A stretch of DNA of 14,354 bases from contig JAUIKP010000031.1 of the NCBI GenBank assembly GCA_030430725.1, forward strand, positions 1 through 14,354, read 5' to 3'. The notes under the pieces are model-generated. The model searched no databases. It was not told where the DNA came from and worked only from the letters and a program-made list of their open reading frames with translations. The stretch comes from Nitrospiria bacterium. GTDB lineage: Bacteria; Nitrospirota; Nitrospiria; Nitrospirales; UBA8639. A program made the position numbers and the translations under genes. Below, piece by piece: positions 1 to 14,354 of this stretch (its first letter is position 1; every line of letters starts with the position of its first letter).

Positions 1-464
1 CCACCTTAGATCGCATGAAATATGCGTCTGCGTCCGGCGTGGCCAAAGGTGCCTATGTGTTGGCAGACCCGTCCGATGGATGCCCAGAGGTGTTATTACT
101 TGGAACGGGAAGCGAAGTGCCATTGTGTGTGCAAGCCCATGAGCAATTGGCGGTCGAAGGGATTAAAAGTCGAGTCGTCAGTATGCCTTCCTGGGAGTTG
201 TTCGAACAACAATCGGAAGACTATCGACGCTCGGTTATTCCTTCCAAGGTCACTGCACGGGTATCGGTCGAGCAAGCATCCGTCTTTGGTTGGGGCAATT
301 ACGTCGGAATTGAAGGCCACTCAATCGGGATGAAATCGTTCGGCGCCTCCGCTCCGCTCAAGGAATTAGCTAAAAAATTTGGTTTTACGGTTGAACATGT
401 GGTGGCAGCGGCCAAGGCACAGATTGCACGGCACCAAGCTCATGCCTCAACCGCTGACCGCTAA
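1..464 (+). CDS. tkt: Transketolase, C-terminal part (5' end outside window)
   Basis: The reading frame (codons from base 3) is open to the left edge and ends at TAA 462-464, so only the last ~153 residues are present. Transketolase moves two-carbon ketol units between sugar phosphates in the non-oxidative pentose phosphate pathway (and the Calvin cycle where present), in the cytoplasm with thiamine diphosphate. The visible part is the C-terminal domain: a conserved LDRxKYASAxG lead-in, then KGAYVL, the strand-turn LLGTGSEV, RVVSMPS, the VTARVSVE strand and the FGASAP segment, followed by the closing KFGFTVEHVV helix. These match the end of E. coli-type Tkt in order and spacing. The thiamine-binding and pyrimidine domains lie upstream of the window. 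The gene is followed after only 27 bp by the Tal-Pgi fusion in the same direction, so the two are almost certainly co-transcribed. The protein ends a few residues beyond the usual family end with a His/Ala-rich tail. Confidence 0.95.
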   Translation, partial: TLDRMKYASASGVAKGAYVLADPSDGCPEVLLLGTGSEVPLCVQAHEQLAVEGIKSRVVSMPSWELFEQQSEDYRRSVIPSKVTARVSVEQASVFGWGNYVGIEGHSIGMKSFGASAPLKELAKKFGFTVEHVVAAAKAQIARHQAHASTADR

Positions 465-3400
465 CTCAATCCTTTCAAGGAGAATCTCACCATGAATCCA
501 CTCGTCCAACTTCGTGAGATAGGGCAAAGTCCCTGGTATGACTACATTCGTCGTGGTTTGATTACCTCTGGGGACCTTCAGGCGCTTATTGAGAAGGACG
601 GTCTTATGGGCATGACCTCGAATCCCTCGATTTTTGAAAAAGCGATTGCGGGGAGTGCGGACTATGATGAAGCGATTGCACAAGTCGCGTCTCAGGTGAC
701 GAGCGTCAAACAGATTTATGAGGGAGTAGCCATTCAAGACATTCAGGATGCAGCCGATCTCATGCGGCCGGTCTATGAGACCTCGGACGGTCGTGATGGC
801 TATGTGAGCTTGGAGGTCTCTCCGGATTTGGCCTTTGATACACAAGGCACCATCGATGAAGCGGTCCGTTTGTGGCAAACCGTGGGCCGGGACAATGTCA
901 TGATTAAAGTGCCTGGAACCCCCGAGGGATTGCCCGCCATTGAGGAGCTTCTGTCCCAAGGCATCAATATCAATGTCACTCTTTTATTCAGTGTGGTGGT
1001 GTATGAGCAGGTGGCCTGGAGTTATATCCGCGGGTTGAAACGGTTGGCGGCGCATAGAGGGAATTTGCATCGTATCGCTTCGGTGGCCAGTTTTTTTGTC
1101 AGTCGAATTGATACGCTGATTGATAAAAAACTGGATGCGAAAATCTCAAAAGAATCCCGTCCTGCCCAACGAGCGATGCTGGAAGGTCTTCTGGGAAAGG
1201 TTGCCATTGCCAATGCCAAGCTGGCCTATCAAATCTTTCAGGAAGTCTTTGCGAGCTCGGAATTTCAATCCCTCAAAGCAGAAGGCGCACGAGTTCAACG
1301 GGTCCTCTGGGCCAGCACCGGGACGAAAAACCCCAAATACCCGGATACCTATTATGTTGATAATCTCATCGGTCCGGATACCGTGAACACGATGCCTGAA
1401 GCGACATTTACGGCTTTCCGGACTCACGGAACGGTGAAAAATACGATTCAGGAGGGGCTTGCCGATGCGAAAATGACCATGCAGCGGTTGGCTGAAGCTG
1501 GGGTTTCAATGGAGGAGGTCACGGACACCCTTCTGAAGGATGGCGCACAGTTGTTTTTGGATGCCTTTGATCAATTAATGGGCGTGATAAGCCGGAAGCG
1601 GGCCCTCATCTTAGGGGAGAAAGTGGACAGGATCACCTATTCGGTTGGCCCTCTGCAGCCGAAAGTTGATGAGGCACTCACAGAATTTCAGCGAACCAAT
1701 CTGGTTCGCCGGTTGTGGAGCAAAGATCCCACTGTCTGGCATCGCGATCCCGCTCATCAGGAGATCATTCGGAACGCCTTGGGATGGTTGCGAATCACAG
1801 AACAGCAACTTTCCTCGATCCCCCGATTACTGGCCTTGGCAAAGGAGATCAAAGAAGCGGGGTTTCAACATGTTCTGATCCTGGGTATGGGGGGAAGCAG
1901 CTTGTGCCCGGAAGTCTGCCGGATGACCTTTGGTTTGATTACCGGATATCCCGAATTACATGTTTTGGATAGCACAGTACCCTCCCAGGTGCGGGCATTT
2001 GAGCATCGGGTCGAATTGGCAAAAACGTTGTGTGTGGTAGCCAGTAAATCGGGTTCCACGACCGAACCACTCGTGTTTCAAAAATATTTCTTTGAGCGTA
2101 TGCGGCAGGTTGTCGGGGAGAAGGCGGGCAATCATTTTGTGGCCATTACCGATCCTGGCTCCTTGCTGGAGCAAGTGGCCAAGGAGCTGCGATTCCGACA
2201 CATACTGCCTGGTGTTCCGGAAATCGGCGGGCGATATTCGGCTCTTTCGAATTTTGGCCTGTTCCCTGCGGCCTTGATGGGCGTGAATATTGAGCATTTC
2301 TTGTATCGGGCGGAACGCATGCGTCATTCATGTGGGGCCAGTGTGCCCCCTCAGGATAATCCAGGTGTAATCCTCGGGACGGTCCTCGGCATGTGTGCCA
2401 AGGCTGGAAAGGACAAACTGACGTTTGTGACCTCCCCGGCACTATGGGATCTGGGTGCCTGGTTGGAACAATTGGTGGCTGAAAGCACGGGGAAAGAAGA
2501 AAAGGGAATTATTCCCATTGATGGGGAATCCTTGGGAGACCCTGAGGTCTACGACCAGGACCGGGTCTTTGCCTATATCCGATATGAACAAGGGATTGAT
2601 GCCACCCAGGAAGCCAAAGTCAAGGCGCTTGAACAAGCCGGGCATCCGGTGATTCGCATCAACGTCGCCGATCTAATTAACCTTGGTGAGCAATTTTTCT
2701 TATGGGAAATGGGAACGGCGGTGGCTGGAGCTGTGTTGGAGATTAATGCCTTTGATCAGCCAAACGTACAGGAAAGTAAGGATTACACGAAGAAAAATTT
2801 GGAAGCCTTTACTCGGAACGGCACCTTGCCGGATCCCCCCCCTTTCCTCAAGGATGACAGCGTGACGGTCTATGCCGATGGCCAGAATGCCTCTATCCTC
2901 CATGGGAAGACCTCATTGGAAGCTGTGCTTGGCGCGCATCTTGCTCGTATCCAATCAGGGGATTATTTTGCCATCAATGCCTACGTGGAACGTACCGATA
3001 CGGTTGATGCCGTTTTTCAACGCATGCGCAATAACATTCGTGGGATCAAACAGGTTGCGACAACGTTAGGATATGGTCCACGATTTCTCCATTCTACAGG
3101 ACAATTGCATAAGGGGGGACCCAATTCTGGAGTGTTTATTCAGGTGACCTGCGATGATCGGGAAGATCTTCCCATTCCTGGTGAACCATATTCGTTTGGC
3201 GTGTTGAAAGCTGCGCAAGCATTGGGCGATATGCAAAGCCTGAGCAGTCGTCAGCGACGGGTCATTCGTATCCACCTGGAGGCCGATGTTGAAAAAGGAT
3301 TGGCTCGCCTGGAGCAATTGATTGAAGCCAGCATCAGTTCGCATGCTCATTAGGTATGCTCAGGTTTGAAGAAAAATAAGTTGGGCGAACCATAGGACAG

Positions 3401-6400
3401 GCTGAATCTCTATTGCAGGCTTAACCCTGTGGGCAAACGTAAGAGAGATTGATTTTTCCAAATATCAGATAGTTTGTTTAGATCCGGTTGGTGAGGATGG
3501 TTAACGATCCATCCGAAGTTTCGCAAGAAGATTTGAAGCGCTTGGCAGCCAACCTTCGTTCAAACTGGGGTTCCCTTATAACCTCATCTATTGTGTGTTT
3601 ACATCTATCTCATTGCTATTGCCCACCCATATCGATGCCTTGGCTATTGGCTGAGAGATGGATACCATCGTTAATCACGAGTTATTAGCCCCATTATCTT
3701 CATCTTCCAGATTTAGAAAGTAATATGGGCTGACTTAGCGGGCAGCATGTGTCCTTTACGTAGAATCAGAAATCTTTCGTAAGTCATGAAAACCGACAAG
3801 TGGATCAAGGTATTCTGGCATTCGTTGAATATACTTCAACTCAGAGCTCTGTAGGGAATTGGGATGACAGAGGGGGGTGGATACCCGTCAAACACTGCGG
3901 GTATGAAGGCAATTAGAGGGTAACTGGTACCGACATGCAGGGATGACCAAATGACATTGGATCCCCGCTGATGGCTTGCGGGGGCGACGGAACGGGGCTT
4001 TACTAGCGTGGGCGGGCAGTTTTCTGATCATTAGGTGCCAAGTCAGGGATCATTTTCATACCAAGGGCCGAATAATGAGGAATTCTTCGCAATGCACATC
4101 CTCGAATCAATAAAATAGATACCTGTTTTCAGTTGAACGCTTCAGAATATGAGAAGGAGAATCGCATGATGATGAAATGTGCACACCGATTGGCAAGTCC
4201 ATTCTTCCTAAGTTGCGTTGTGCTCTTAGGAGGCTTTGGCGGCTGCGCCAAAACGCAACAGATGCACGAACCCCTCAAAACTGGGTTTCTTGAGGATTAT
4301 TCCATATTGCGCCCCGGCCAAGAAGGGGAGGCCCTATTAGTATACAAAAACCAAAAAGCCGACTGGAAATCGTATGATAAAGCCATCGTTGATTCCGTAA
4401 CCATTTGGCGGGATAAGGACTCGCCATTGAAGGAAGAATGGAAGGCTGATCTTCAACAACTTGCGGATTATTTCTGGGATAAGCTTGTGAAGGCTTTAAT
4501 GCCCAATTACAAGATTGTGAGTAAACCCGGTCCAGGCATCATGAGGGTGACAGTGGCCATTACTGAGGCAGAAGCCTCAAACCCGACAATGGACATAATT
4601 TCCTCCGTGCTTCCCCCAGCCCGTATGTTGACGGGAGCCAAAGGAATCGTAGCAAAGGGAAAACCAGGATTTGTCGGTGCAGCCAGTGTCGAGGCAAAAA
4701 TTACGGATGCGCAAACCGGGGAATTACTAATGGCGGGAGTTGATCGAAGAGCTGGCACCAAAAGTCTCTCTGGGACAACGAGTTCATGGAGTGATGTGGA
4801 GGAAGCCTACCAATATTGGGCAAAGAAGCTCCGATATCGACTTTGTCGAGAGCGAGGCGAGATGAACTGTATCGAACCCCAAGAATAAGGTCATCAGCCT
4901 TAGTACATTCCCCTCGTACGCTAGGCATTCACTGCGAGGATGGATCCCGTTACGAACCGGTGGGGATGATGATGACTGGTGTTCTTGCGGTTTAAGATTA
5001 CGATCTCCATTGTCGTTGTCCGTCCACTGAAGTCTATGTTTTTTTACCCTTTAAAACCTTTACGGCAACCAACCAATCTTTTCTTTGCACAAAAATGGGT
5101 AACGATTTCTGAAGGATGGAATTCACGAACATAATTGCGGAAAGCGTTTCGGGCCAGAGGTATCGTGATGTTTGGCCATGTGTTGAATTTGGCTTAGGGT
5201 TTTTCTGGGTCGCATTATTCTTTTTCTTTCCAATGTTTTCTTTACCATGGGATGTGCCGAAAACCAGCAGGAATGAGAAACACAAACTACAAGATTTTTA
5301 GAGGATTTTCCCCCACTCAGGAAGGGAGAAGAAAGGGAGGCCTTTTTGTTCTATCGCAATCTAAGGGAGAGCCCCTAGATTTTCCGCCAATGGTGCCCCC
5401 CTGCATGAATCAGTCGATCGGCTTCGACGGGTCCCCAGGTACCGGCGGGATATTCCGGTAACCATTTGGGTTCATATGCACTCCACCCTTCGAGGATATC
5501 CGTGACCCATTTCCACGAGGCCTCAACGGCATCCCGTCGCATGAACAAGGACGTATCCCCCGCCATGACATCCAACAGCAATCGTTCATAGGCTTCAGGG
5601 GAAGGTGCCTTAAAGGCATCACCGTAGTGAAAGTCCATATCAACAGGATGCGTTTGGGCTTTACTCCCCGGTACTTTGGAAATAATGCGAAGGGCCATGC
5701 CCTCTTCGGGTTGAATGCGAAGTGTGAGCAGATTTGGAGCCTGGGGAATTTGCGGATTGGCATTAAATAAAATTTGGGGAATTTCCTTGAATTGGACGGC
5801 GATTTCGCTGGCACGCGTCGGCATGGCCTTCCCCGTGCGAATATAGAATGGCACACCGGCCCAACGCCAGTTTTCCACAAAGACTTTTAAGGCCACATAA
5901 GTTTCCGTGGTGGAGTCAGGTTGTACCCCTTCCTCTCGTCGATAGCCAGGGACCTCCTGGCCCTGGATGTTGCCGTGGGCATACTGGGCGCGAACAGTCA
6001 TCTTTTCGACCTCTTGACCGCGAATGGGGCGCAGTCCCCGCAACACATCCATTCGAGCATTCCGCACTACATCCGGATCTAGTGAGTAGGGGGGCTCCAT
6101 CGCAATTAGACAGAGCAATTGCAAAATGTGATTCTGCACCATGTCTCGAAGGGCTCCTGCTCCCTCGTAATAGGTGGCTCGGGTCCCAAGGGTGACGGCT
6201 TCGCTGACGGTCAATTGCACGTGGTCGATGTATTTATGGTTCCATAGCGGTTCAAAGATGGAGTTGGCAAACCGCATGACCATAATATTCTGGACGGTCT
6301 CTTTTCCCAGATAATGGTCGATGCGATAAATTTGCGATTCATCGAAGACATTCCCGATGGCCGTATTAATCGCTCGGGCAGAAGACAAGTCGTGCCCAAT

Positions 6401-9400
6401 CGGTTTTTCCACAATGACCCTGGAGTATGGGTTTCCTTGGTCAGGAGCTGCCACTAAGCCGGCTTGTTGGAGTCCCTCGCATGCGGGAGCGAATGACGTT
6501 GGTGGGATGGCTAAATAAAAAATACGATTGCCAGGTAGCTTGAATGGTGACTCAATGTCCTTCAGCCGGTCCCGAATTTGACCGTAATAGTCGGGGGCGG
6601 ATATATCACCTGCACAATAAAACAATCGACTTTGAAACGTTTCCCACTTGTCGGGTTCAAGCGGTTGTCGGGAAAATTTTTCAATGCCCTCACGGGCAAT
6701 TCCGCGAAAAACTTCATCCGAAAGAGGTTTCCGGCCTAAGCCCAGTACAGCAAAATTATCCGGTAACAAGCCGTCCAGGAGGAGGTTATAGAGGGCCGGC
6801 AGAAGTTTGCGCTGGGTCAGATCGCCCGATCCACCGAAAATGACAATCGTGCACGATTGAGTCGCTACGGTTCGGTTGGTGGTGACGGGTGTTTCGGTTC
6901 CAGGAGAAGGTTCCATCGGTGACATGTCGACCTCGTGTGAATTTGGTTATGGCCGGACGCGATGTCCGCCAAAAGCCTTACGCAATGCTGCTAACATTTT
7001 TTCTGCGAAGGAGGTTCCCTGACGCGAGCGGAATCGGGTGAATAAAGCGGCCGTCAGAGTAGGAACCGGTATGTCCTTTTCAATGGCCTCCATAATCATC
7101 CACCGTCCCTCACCTGAATCCTGCACGTAGCCTTGTAATTGTTCCAGCTTAGGATCCTGTTTTAACGCTCCGGCGGCTAGTTCAAGCAGCCAGGACCGGA
7201 CCACACTGCCATGCATCCAGAGATCGGCGATTGTGGCAAGATTCAGGTTATAGTCACTCTTGGACATAAGTTCGAATCCTTCGGCGTATCCCTGCATCAT
7301 ACTGTATTCAATGCCATTGTGAACCATCTTTACATAATGCCCTGCGCCATGTCCCCCAACATGAGCCCAGCCATTTTCCGGAGCCAGGGTTGTGAAGATC
7401 GGGGCCAATCGTTTGACGGGTTCCTGTTTCCCACCGACCATCAAGCAATAGCCGATTTGCAAACCCCAAATACCACCGCTGGTTCCGGCATCAATATAAT
7501 GGATGCCACGGGTATGAAGGTCGGCAGCACGGCGAACGTCATCATGAAATTTCGTATTGCCTCCGTCGATGATGATATCGTTGGCCTCCAGGATTTTTCC
7601 GAGAACCTGTACCGTCTCTTCGGTGGGTTGACCGGAAGGGACCATAACCCAGACGACTCGCGGTTTGGGTAATTTGGCGATCAAGTCTTCCAAGGATGAA
7701 GATCCGTTCCCCCCTCTTTTTTCGGCCTCACTGATTAGGGCGACTGACCGGTCGTAGGCAACGACCCGATGTCCTCCTTGGCTCAACCGGGTGACCATGT
7801 TCATTCCCATTTTGCCAAGCCCAATGAAACCGATATCCATATACGATCCTCCTCTGATTTCGAGTGTGTGTCCTTTCAGTCCTCATTGAGCTTGATGTGA
7901 AGGTGATACCGACGGACGATTACGCCTCACGACAGTGTGGGCGGCACGTTTCGTATTAAGAGCCAGATCAAGATTGCAGGCGGCCGTAATGAGACCAAAG
8001 TGGGTAAAGGCCTGGGGGAAATTTCCTAACTGTTCACCTGAGTGCGAGACTTCCTCGGCATATAGACGAAGATGATTGGCATAGCCTAACATTTTTTCAA
8101 AGATCAGTCGTGCTTCCGTCAATCGTCCGGCTTTTGTCAGAGCTTCGACTAACCAAAAGGTACACATGCTAAAGGTGCCTTCTTCGCTGTCCAGGCCATC
8201 CGAGGCGCCCTTTCCGTTTTCATAACGATATACCAGGCTTCCTAATGACAATTGCTCAAGTGTACGGTCAATGGTTGAGAGCATGCGAGGATCGGTCGGG
8301 GACACAAAGAACACCAGAGGCATAATCAGGTTGGCGGCATCCAATGCCTCGCTATCGTAGGATTGGACGAAGGCTCCAATGTCGGCATTCCACCCCCGTG
8401 CCATAATTTCCCGATAGATCCTGTCGCGTTCCTCCATCCATCGGGCCCGGTTGCCCGGAAAGCCTCGTTTGTCGGCAAGACGAATGCCGCGGTCTAAAGC
8501 CACCCAACACATTACTTTGGAATAGACAAAATGACGGCGTCCTCCTCTGACTTCCCAAATGCCTTCGTCAGGTTGCTCCCAATTGTCGCAGACAAAATCC
8601 AAGAGGCGGCAAAGGTTTACCCAGAGATCATAGGAAATGGATGCGCCGTGTTTATTATAAAGATATACCGCGTCCATCAGTGCGCCGTACATGTCCATTT
8701 GCAGTTGAGAGGCGGCCCCATTGCCGATGCGCACGGGGCGGGAACTGCGGTGGCCATCCAGATGAGGTAATTCTTTTTCGGTGAGATTCCGACGGCCGTC
8801 GATGCCATACATCAATTGGATGGATCCGTCCGGATTGAGTTCGCAACAACGGCCATTGAGCCAATCCATGAATCGACTGGCCTCCACCGTAAATCCCAGG
8901 CGTAATAGTCCATATATAGAAAAGGCGGCATCTCGAATCCAGGTATAACGATAGTCCCAATTTCGGGGACCCCCGATATTTTCGGGAAGACTGGTGGTGG
9001 GAGCTGCCACAATGGCTCCGGTTGGAGCATAGGTCAGCAGTTTGAGTGCTAAGGCCGAACGGTGAACCACCTCCCGCCATCGTCCATCGTATTGGCATTG
9101 GGCCAGCCAGCGCTGCCAGAAGGCTGATGTATTTCGAAAGGCTTCGTCCCCGGATTCAGGCGTGGATAACAGCTGGTCCCCGTTTGTCACTTCCAAGTAT
9201 TCCAAAAAAAACGTCAGGCTTTCACCCTGATGGAGTGTGAATTCTTGATAGGCGAAATTGCCCTGCGTATGAAGGGAAATGGGACTGACCAATCCCACGG
9301 ATTGATCTCCGGATTGAAAGATGATGCCTTTCGGTCTGGTCATAATGTCATGGGGATCCCGTCCGAAATTAAATGCGGGCGCACATTCAATTCGAAAAGT

Positions 9401-12400
9401 GACGGTTCCACGGACAACGGAAAGCATTCGGATTATTTGGTGGCGGCGGGGCCGGTAGCCGGCTTCGTCCGACTCGATGGGCATGAAGTCAGTGAGTTCC
9501 CCGACACCATCATGTTGCAGAAACCGGGTCAGAAGAATATTGGTTTCCGGCAGGTACATTTGTCGCGTATTTCCCTTTGTGACGGGCGCAATCTTGAAAT
9601 ACCCTCCAATTTTATGATCAAGAATGGCTCCAAACAGGCTAGGGGAATCAAATCGTGGCAGGCAACACCAGTCAATCGATCCATCGATCCCAACAAGGGC
9701 GATGGTATGGAGATCTCCAATAACTCCGTAATCCCCGATGTTTTTATAACTCATGTTCAGTTCTTATTAGGTGAAAATGGCTAAATCAAAATCTGCAAAG
9801 ACCAATATACCCAAAATTAAACCTTAAACACTACATGTAGCGATAAATTTATCGATAAGGCTCAATATTTAGATTTTAATTGAAGAAATGACGGTCCAAT
9901 ATGATCTCATCAGCAGGGCATCTGTAGAGTATCTGTGATTACAAACTGAAGGGGCATTAGTGCTTCGGCGCGTAGGAGGCATGAAAATACAACAATTACC
10001 CAGTGCTACACGCGAATATCAATCTTTGGTGTTGAGCGATCAATGCGGGGCGGTGGTTCCTCCGAGTGTTGCTCAAAATTCTTTTGTTGTTTTTTTCTGT
10101 TGCGGTTGTAAAAATTTCCCTTCTGGCCGACATCCCCATCCTGGACCGTGGAGGTAGATTGAGGAGGAGTAAGAGATGGTGGGGGGGAATTGGTGATTTC
10201 CATAGAGCACCTTTAAATGTGTGGGTGATTATGGTGGCTTGTGAGGAGTTTTCCTCTCTTACTACTATTTATCGTCAAAATGGCCTCAATCTTAAATGGA
10301 AAGGGAGAAAGATGTCGCTAGCATGGTTCCTTTCCTTCCCGGAGAGATTTTGCATTTTTCCTCTGAGGCCCTTTGACGCGCAAGCGTACAGTCAGGTCGT
10401 TATCAAGTCGTGCGCGCGCTTTTCCTAACGTTCTGCGCATCCAAGCCCTTCTAACCTAGGCACGGAAAATCAATGGTCAAAGTGAGGGTCTCTTATTTCC
10501 TCTGGATGACAAGAAGTTGGTATGCCCGTATAATCGAAAGAAATGACGCCTCAAACTTCCCTGGCTTTGATGGGCCTCGATCTCTCGGGTGTGTCCTCGA
10601 CTCTTCGTAAACATCTTCCGTTCACTGCCGACTTAGAGCAATGCGTGCCGTTGGCCGGGGATGCCTCGAACCGTCGTTATTTTCGGTTGCACCTTTCCAG
10701 GGCTCCAGTTTCCTCTGTGATTTTGATGAAGTTAGCCGATCCCGAAGGATTTAAAGCTTCAGAGGAGGCCGTAAGTGGAACTGAGGGAGGCGTCACTGAA
10801 TTGCCGTTCACCAATATTCTGAAACATCTCCAAAAGAAGGGCATTCAGGTTCCTGAGTTATATTTTTATGATGAATACGGCGGCTTGGTCTACCTCGAAG
10901 ATTTTGGAGACGTGACGCTGGCCCAAGCATGGCAGGAATCCACCCCGGCTATCGGGGAAGATTTATACTGTAAGGCTGTTGATCAACTCGTTCAGCTTCA
11001 TCTCCAGGCCTCACATCCTTCCTCTGTCCCCTGTGTGTCGTTTACACGATCTTTTGATGTCCCTCTGTATCTCTGGGAGTTTGACCATTTTTTAGAATAC
11101 GGCATTGTGGCGAGACAGGGGCGGCCCATGTGTGCTGATGATTATGTACCCCTTCGAAAAGAATTTCAGAAAATGGCCGAATGGCTAGCCGCGCAACCGC
11201 AGGTTTTTACTCATCGCGATTATCATTCCCGAAACTTGATGGTGAATGGGGAACGGCTGGGCGTCATTGATTTTCAGGATGCCTTGATGGGCCCGGTGAC
11301 ATATGATCTGGCCTCCCTGCTGAGGGATTCCTACATTGCTCTCGATGAGGGGGTAATTGATCGTCTTATAGATCGTTACATAGAAGAGATGCGTCAGAAT
11401 CTATCTTTGTCGCAACAATCATCTATGCTATTTCAGGATCCTGAAGCGTTTCGTCGGCTGTTTGACTTCACGAGTATTCAACGCAATCTGAAGGCTGCCG
11501 GGCGGTTTGTGTATATTGATCGGGTGAAAGGTAATTCAAGCTTTTTGGCCTCAATTCCCCAGACATTAAAGAATGTTCGTGCCAATTTAGAAAAATATCC
11601 TCAACTTCATCCACTGCTCACTCATCTCTCTCCCTATATCCCTGAATGGCGTTAGCTTTCTGCATATGAAGGCGATGATTTTGGCTGCGGGTCTGGGTAC
11701 TCGCCTTCGTCCGTTGACCAACACGATTCCCAAACCGTTATTGCCGGTTTCGGGGACGCCGCTCATTATATGGAATTTGTTGTTGTTGCGAACATATGAA
11801 ATACGTGACGTCATCATCAATCTGCATTATTTAGGAAATATGATCGAAGAAGCGATCGGGGATGGATCCCGCTGGGGTATGCGGGTGAGGTATTCCTATG
11901 AACCGACCCTGTTAGGAACGGGTGGTGGACTAAAAGCGGCTGAGTGGTTTTTGGGGCCACACCCGTTTTTGGTTATTAATGGTGATACGTTGATCGAGTT
12001 GGATGTGAAAGCTTTGGTAGAGTTCCATCGGACTCATGGTGGTGTGGCCACGTTGGTCCTTCGCAACGATCCGCAAGCGGCCCAATGGGGAGCCGTAGAA
12101 TCGGATGTACAAAATCGAATTATTAGAATAAATGGTCGGGGACTGAGCCAAGCCGAAGGGCCTGGCGCCCTGGTTCAACGGATGTTTGCAGGAGTTCATA
12201 TTCTTCATCCTTCTCTTCTCTACGATGCCCCTGCGGATAGGCCGTTTTCCATCATCGACTCCTATACGAACGCGCTTGCGCGGGGTTCAAAAATATTTGG
12301 ATTTCTTCATGCCGCCTATTGGTCCGACATTGGAACGGTGGGGCGTTATGCTCAGGCGCAAGCCGATGCCGAGGCCGGAGTGATTTTTCCGAAGACCTAG

Positions 12401-14354
12401 AAGGGGTCTCTTGTTAAAGTGCGTAGGTTTCCCTCCATGGCTCGAAATGTCTTGCCGGTGCTGTGAGTCGGTTGGTTAGGAACTGGCGCTAATCATGGCA
12501 CCTCTTTTGATGGATTGACGTCCTGGAAACCTTGCCAAAAGATATCCTTATCGGGTTTATTATTTTAATACTCCCCTGTGGTTTCCTATTCCTTGCGGCA
12601 GGGTGGAGGTAATTGTGGGCACTTTTGAACGACTCCATCACTTACTTGAACAGTCCTTACGGGAATTTCAAGCTAAGTCGAATGACCTTTCGGATACCCA
12701 AGAGCAGGAACTCACCCAGGCCCTTCACCGATTGAAGGGCCGACTCACCGAAATTCTTTCGACAAATTCCGACCCATTTCCAATTGACCATTTACTTCCC
12801 GTTCGCGATCAAACGGTTTCACTGACCCCTCCCATTTCTCTACCAGAACCATCTCCGATCCATTTTGTGACTTCGTGTGATGGTGTGATCCTTATGGCCA
12901 ATGAGATGGCGGGTGATATCCTGGGGAAAGATCTGGCTGAAACAGGGCAGGTGTCCATTGCCGATTATCTTGCTCATGAGGAATGGAAGGTTCTTCATAG
13001 TCAACTGTGTGCGATTGATCCTTCTCCGAAGCTCTTGAATAGAGTGCTGACAATTTTTCCGGCAGGGAGACCATCGCGAAAGATCCTATGTGCGATAACG
13101 CCCATGTTTGATCAGTCGCAGAAGGTGGTTGCGTGGCATTGGGAATTAATTCTGGAGAAGGAGCGCTCTTCCGTTCAACCTATTATCCAGTTGGTGAAGA
13201 GTCTCGAATCGCAACTTTTTGCCGGACAGAGTATGGATTCGTGTCTGAAGCAGATTTGTAATGGTCTTGTGCGGGACCTCGGCTTTCCCTTTGTGTGGCT
13301 GACCACTATGCAAAAGGGATGTGTTCCCCAGTTACGCGCGCATGCGATGGCTGGAGATTTTGACTGGGAGGCGCAAGGGGCTTTGTGGTGGAGCAAGGTT
13401 TCGCAGCAAGGTGAGTTGATTCAGGCCTGTGAGGGTTCGGAAATATCATTGCTTTCTCCATGTTGTCCTTCCACAGGTGCCATGGCCTGGTTTCCGCCTG
13501 GATTTCAAGGTCATCAAGCTTGGGGTATTCCCCTGGCTTTTCATGAGGATTGTTTCGGAATACTGGTGGTGTGTTCTGAAGGTCCACAGGCGATTGATCC
13601 GACGGTGCTTGGGTGGTTGCAAGCATTAGGGTATGAGATCGAGCAGTTGATGGCACGTGGAAGACAGCTGGATCTATGGCGATTGCAAAGTGTGGCTATG
13701 GGCTCAGTATTTGATCCTGTCTGTGTGACAGATACGCAGGGTCGTTTGGAATGGGTGAATGAGGCCTATGCGGCCTTGCATGGTTGCTCGATCCAATCGA
13801 TGTTGGGTTCTTCGTTGAGTTCGTTCCCTTATGAGGAACTGCAAGCCAGAAAGTCTCTATCAGATCCATCTAACCAGGAATTCAGTTGCCTGAAGACCGA
13901 GGTGATGCAAACGGGAAGCAATGGCGAATCTTTGGTTTTTGAGCAAGTCGTGACTCCTTTGTTCAATGAGCAGGGGGACCCAATGCATTTTGTAGCGATC
14001 TTGCATGATGTGACGGCTCGAAAGACACAGGAACTGCTGATGAAGCATCATGCCTATTACGATCCGTTAACCGATCTTCCGAATCGAATAATGTTTGAAG
14101 ACCGCTTGGAACAGGCGTTGGCGCAAGCCAGGCGGAATGGGACCTTACTGGCGTTATTCTTTTTGGACCTCGATAATTTTAAAAATATCAATGATTACCA
14201 TGGTCATCAAATTGGAGATCGCGTATTGCGTATTGTGGCAGAGCGGTTAACAACTTGTGTGCGATCGACCGATACCGTCGCGCGTTTGTGCGGGGATGAA
14301 TTTACGGTGATTCTTCAAGGGCTTGAACATATTCAGGATATTCGTCAGGTTGCC

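Overview
The window reads as a chromosomal stretch of central carbon metabolism from a free-living Gram-negative bacterium. The gene set and protein style suggest a Nitrospirota (Nitrospira-like) genome: a transaldolase/glucose-6-phosphate isomerase fusion beside transketolase, a short 6-phosphogluconate dehydrogenase run together with zwf and a GH15 glycosidase, and an AmgK/MurU-type pair. That taxonomic call is an inference from remembered gene content, not a database result. No phage, transposase, CRISPR array, rRNA or tRNA was seen.

Layout. Positions 1-3353 (+) hold the 3' end of transketolase followed 27 bp later by a 953-residue Tal-Pgi fusion. A gene-poor gap of about 0.8 kb follows and contains a cluster of short hairpin repeats. 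Next comes a single gene for a DUF3313-type lipoprotein (4166-4888, +). A further gap of about 0.5 kb carries another copy of the same repeat family. A three-gene minus-strand operon then reads GH15 glycosidase (9754-7883), gnd (7840-6947), zwf (6925-5375). A divergent gap of about 0.8 kb contains two abutting perfect palindromes and, at its right end, a very good sigma-70-type promoter. This promoter sits so close to the next ATG that the transcript is probably leaderless. The plus strand then carries an AmgK-like sugar kinase (10543-11655), a MurU-like nucleotidyltransferase (11666-12400), and the first 580 residues of a PAS-GAF-PAS-GGDEF signalling protein that runs off the right edge.

How the genes fit together. 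Transketolase, transaldolase, phosphoglucose isomerase, G6P dehydrogenase and 6-phosphogluconate dehydrogenase together cover nearly the whole pentose phosphate cycle, arranged in two convergent groups. The only oxidative-branch enzyme not seen here is 6-phosphogluconolactonase. The GH15 enzyme could release glucose from a storage alpha-glucoside (trehalose- or glycogen-like) to feed the same pathway. The AmgK/MurU pair, if the assignment holds, would phosphorylate recovered MurNAc (or GlcNAc) and convert it to the UDP-sugar, which is a cell-wall recycling shortcut. The last gene is a probable c-di-GMP synthase with an intact inhibitory site.

I did not find a convincing new biological system. 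The most unusual signals are non-coding: the paired palindromes upstream of the GH15-gnd-zwf operon, the leaderless promoter of amgK, and the hairpin repeats on both sides of the lipoprotein gene.
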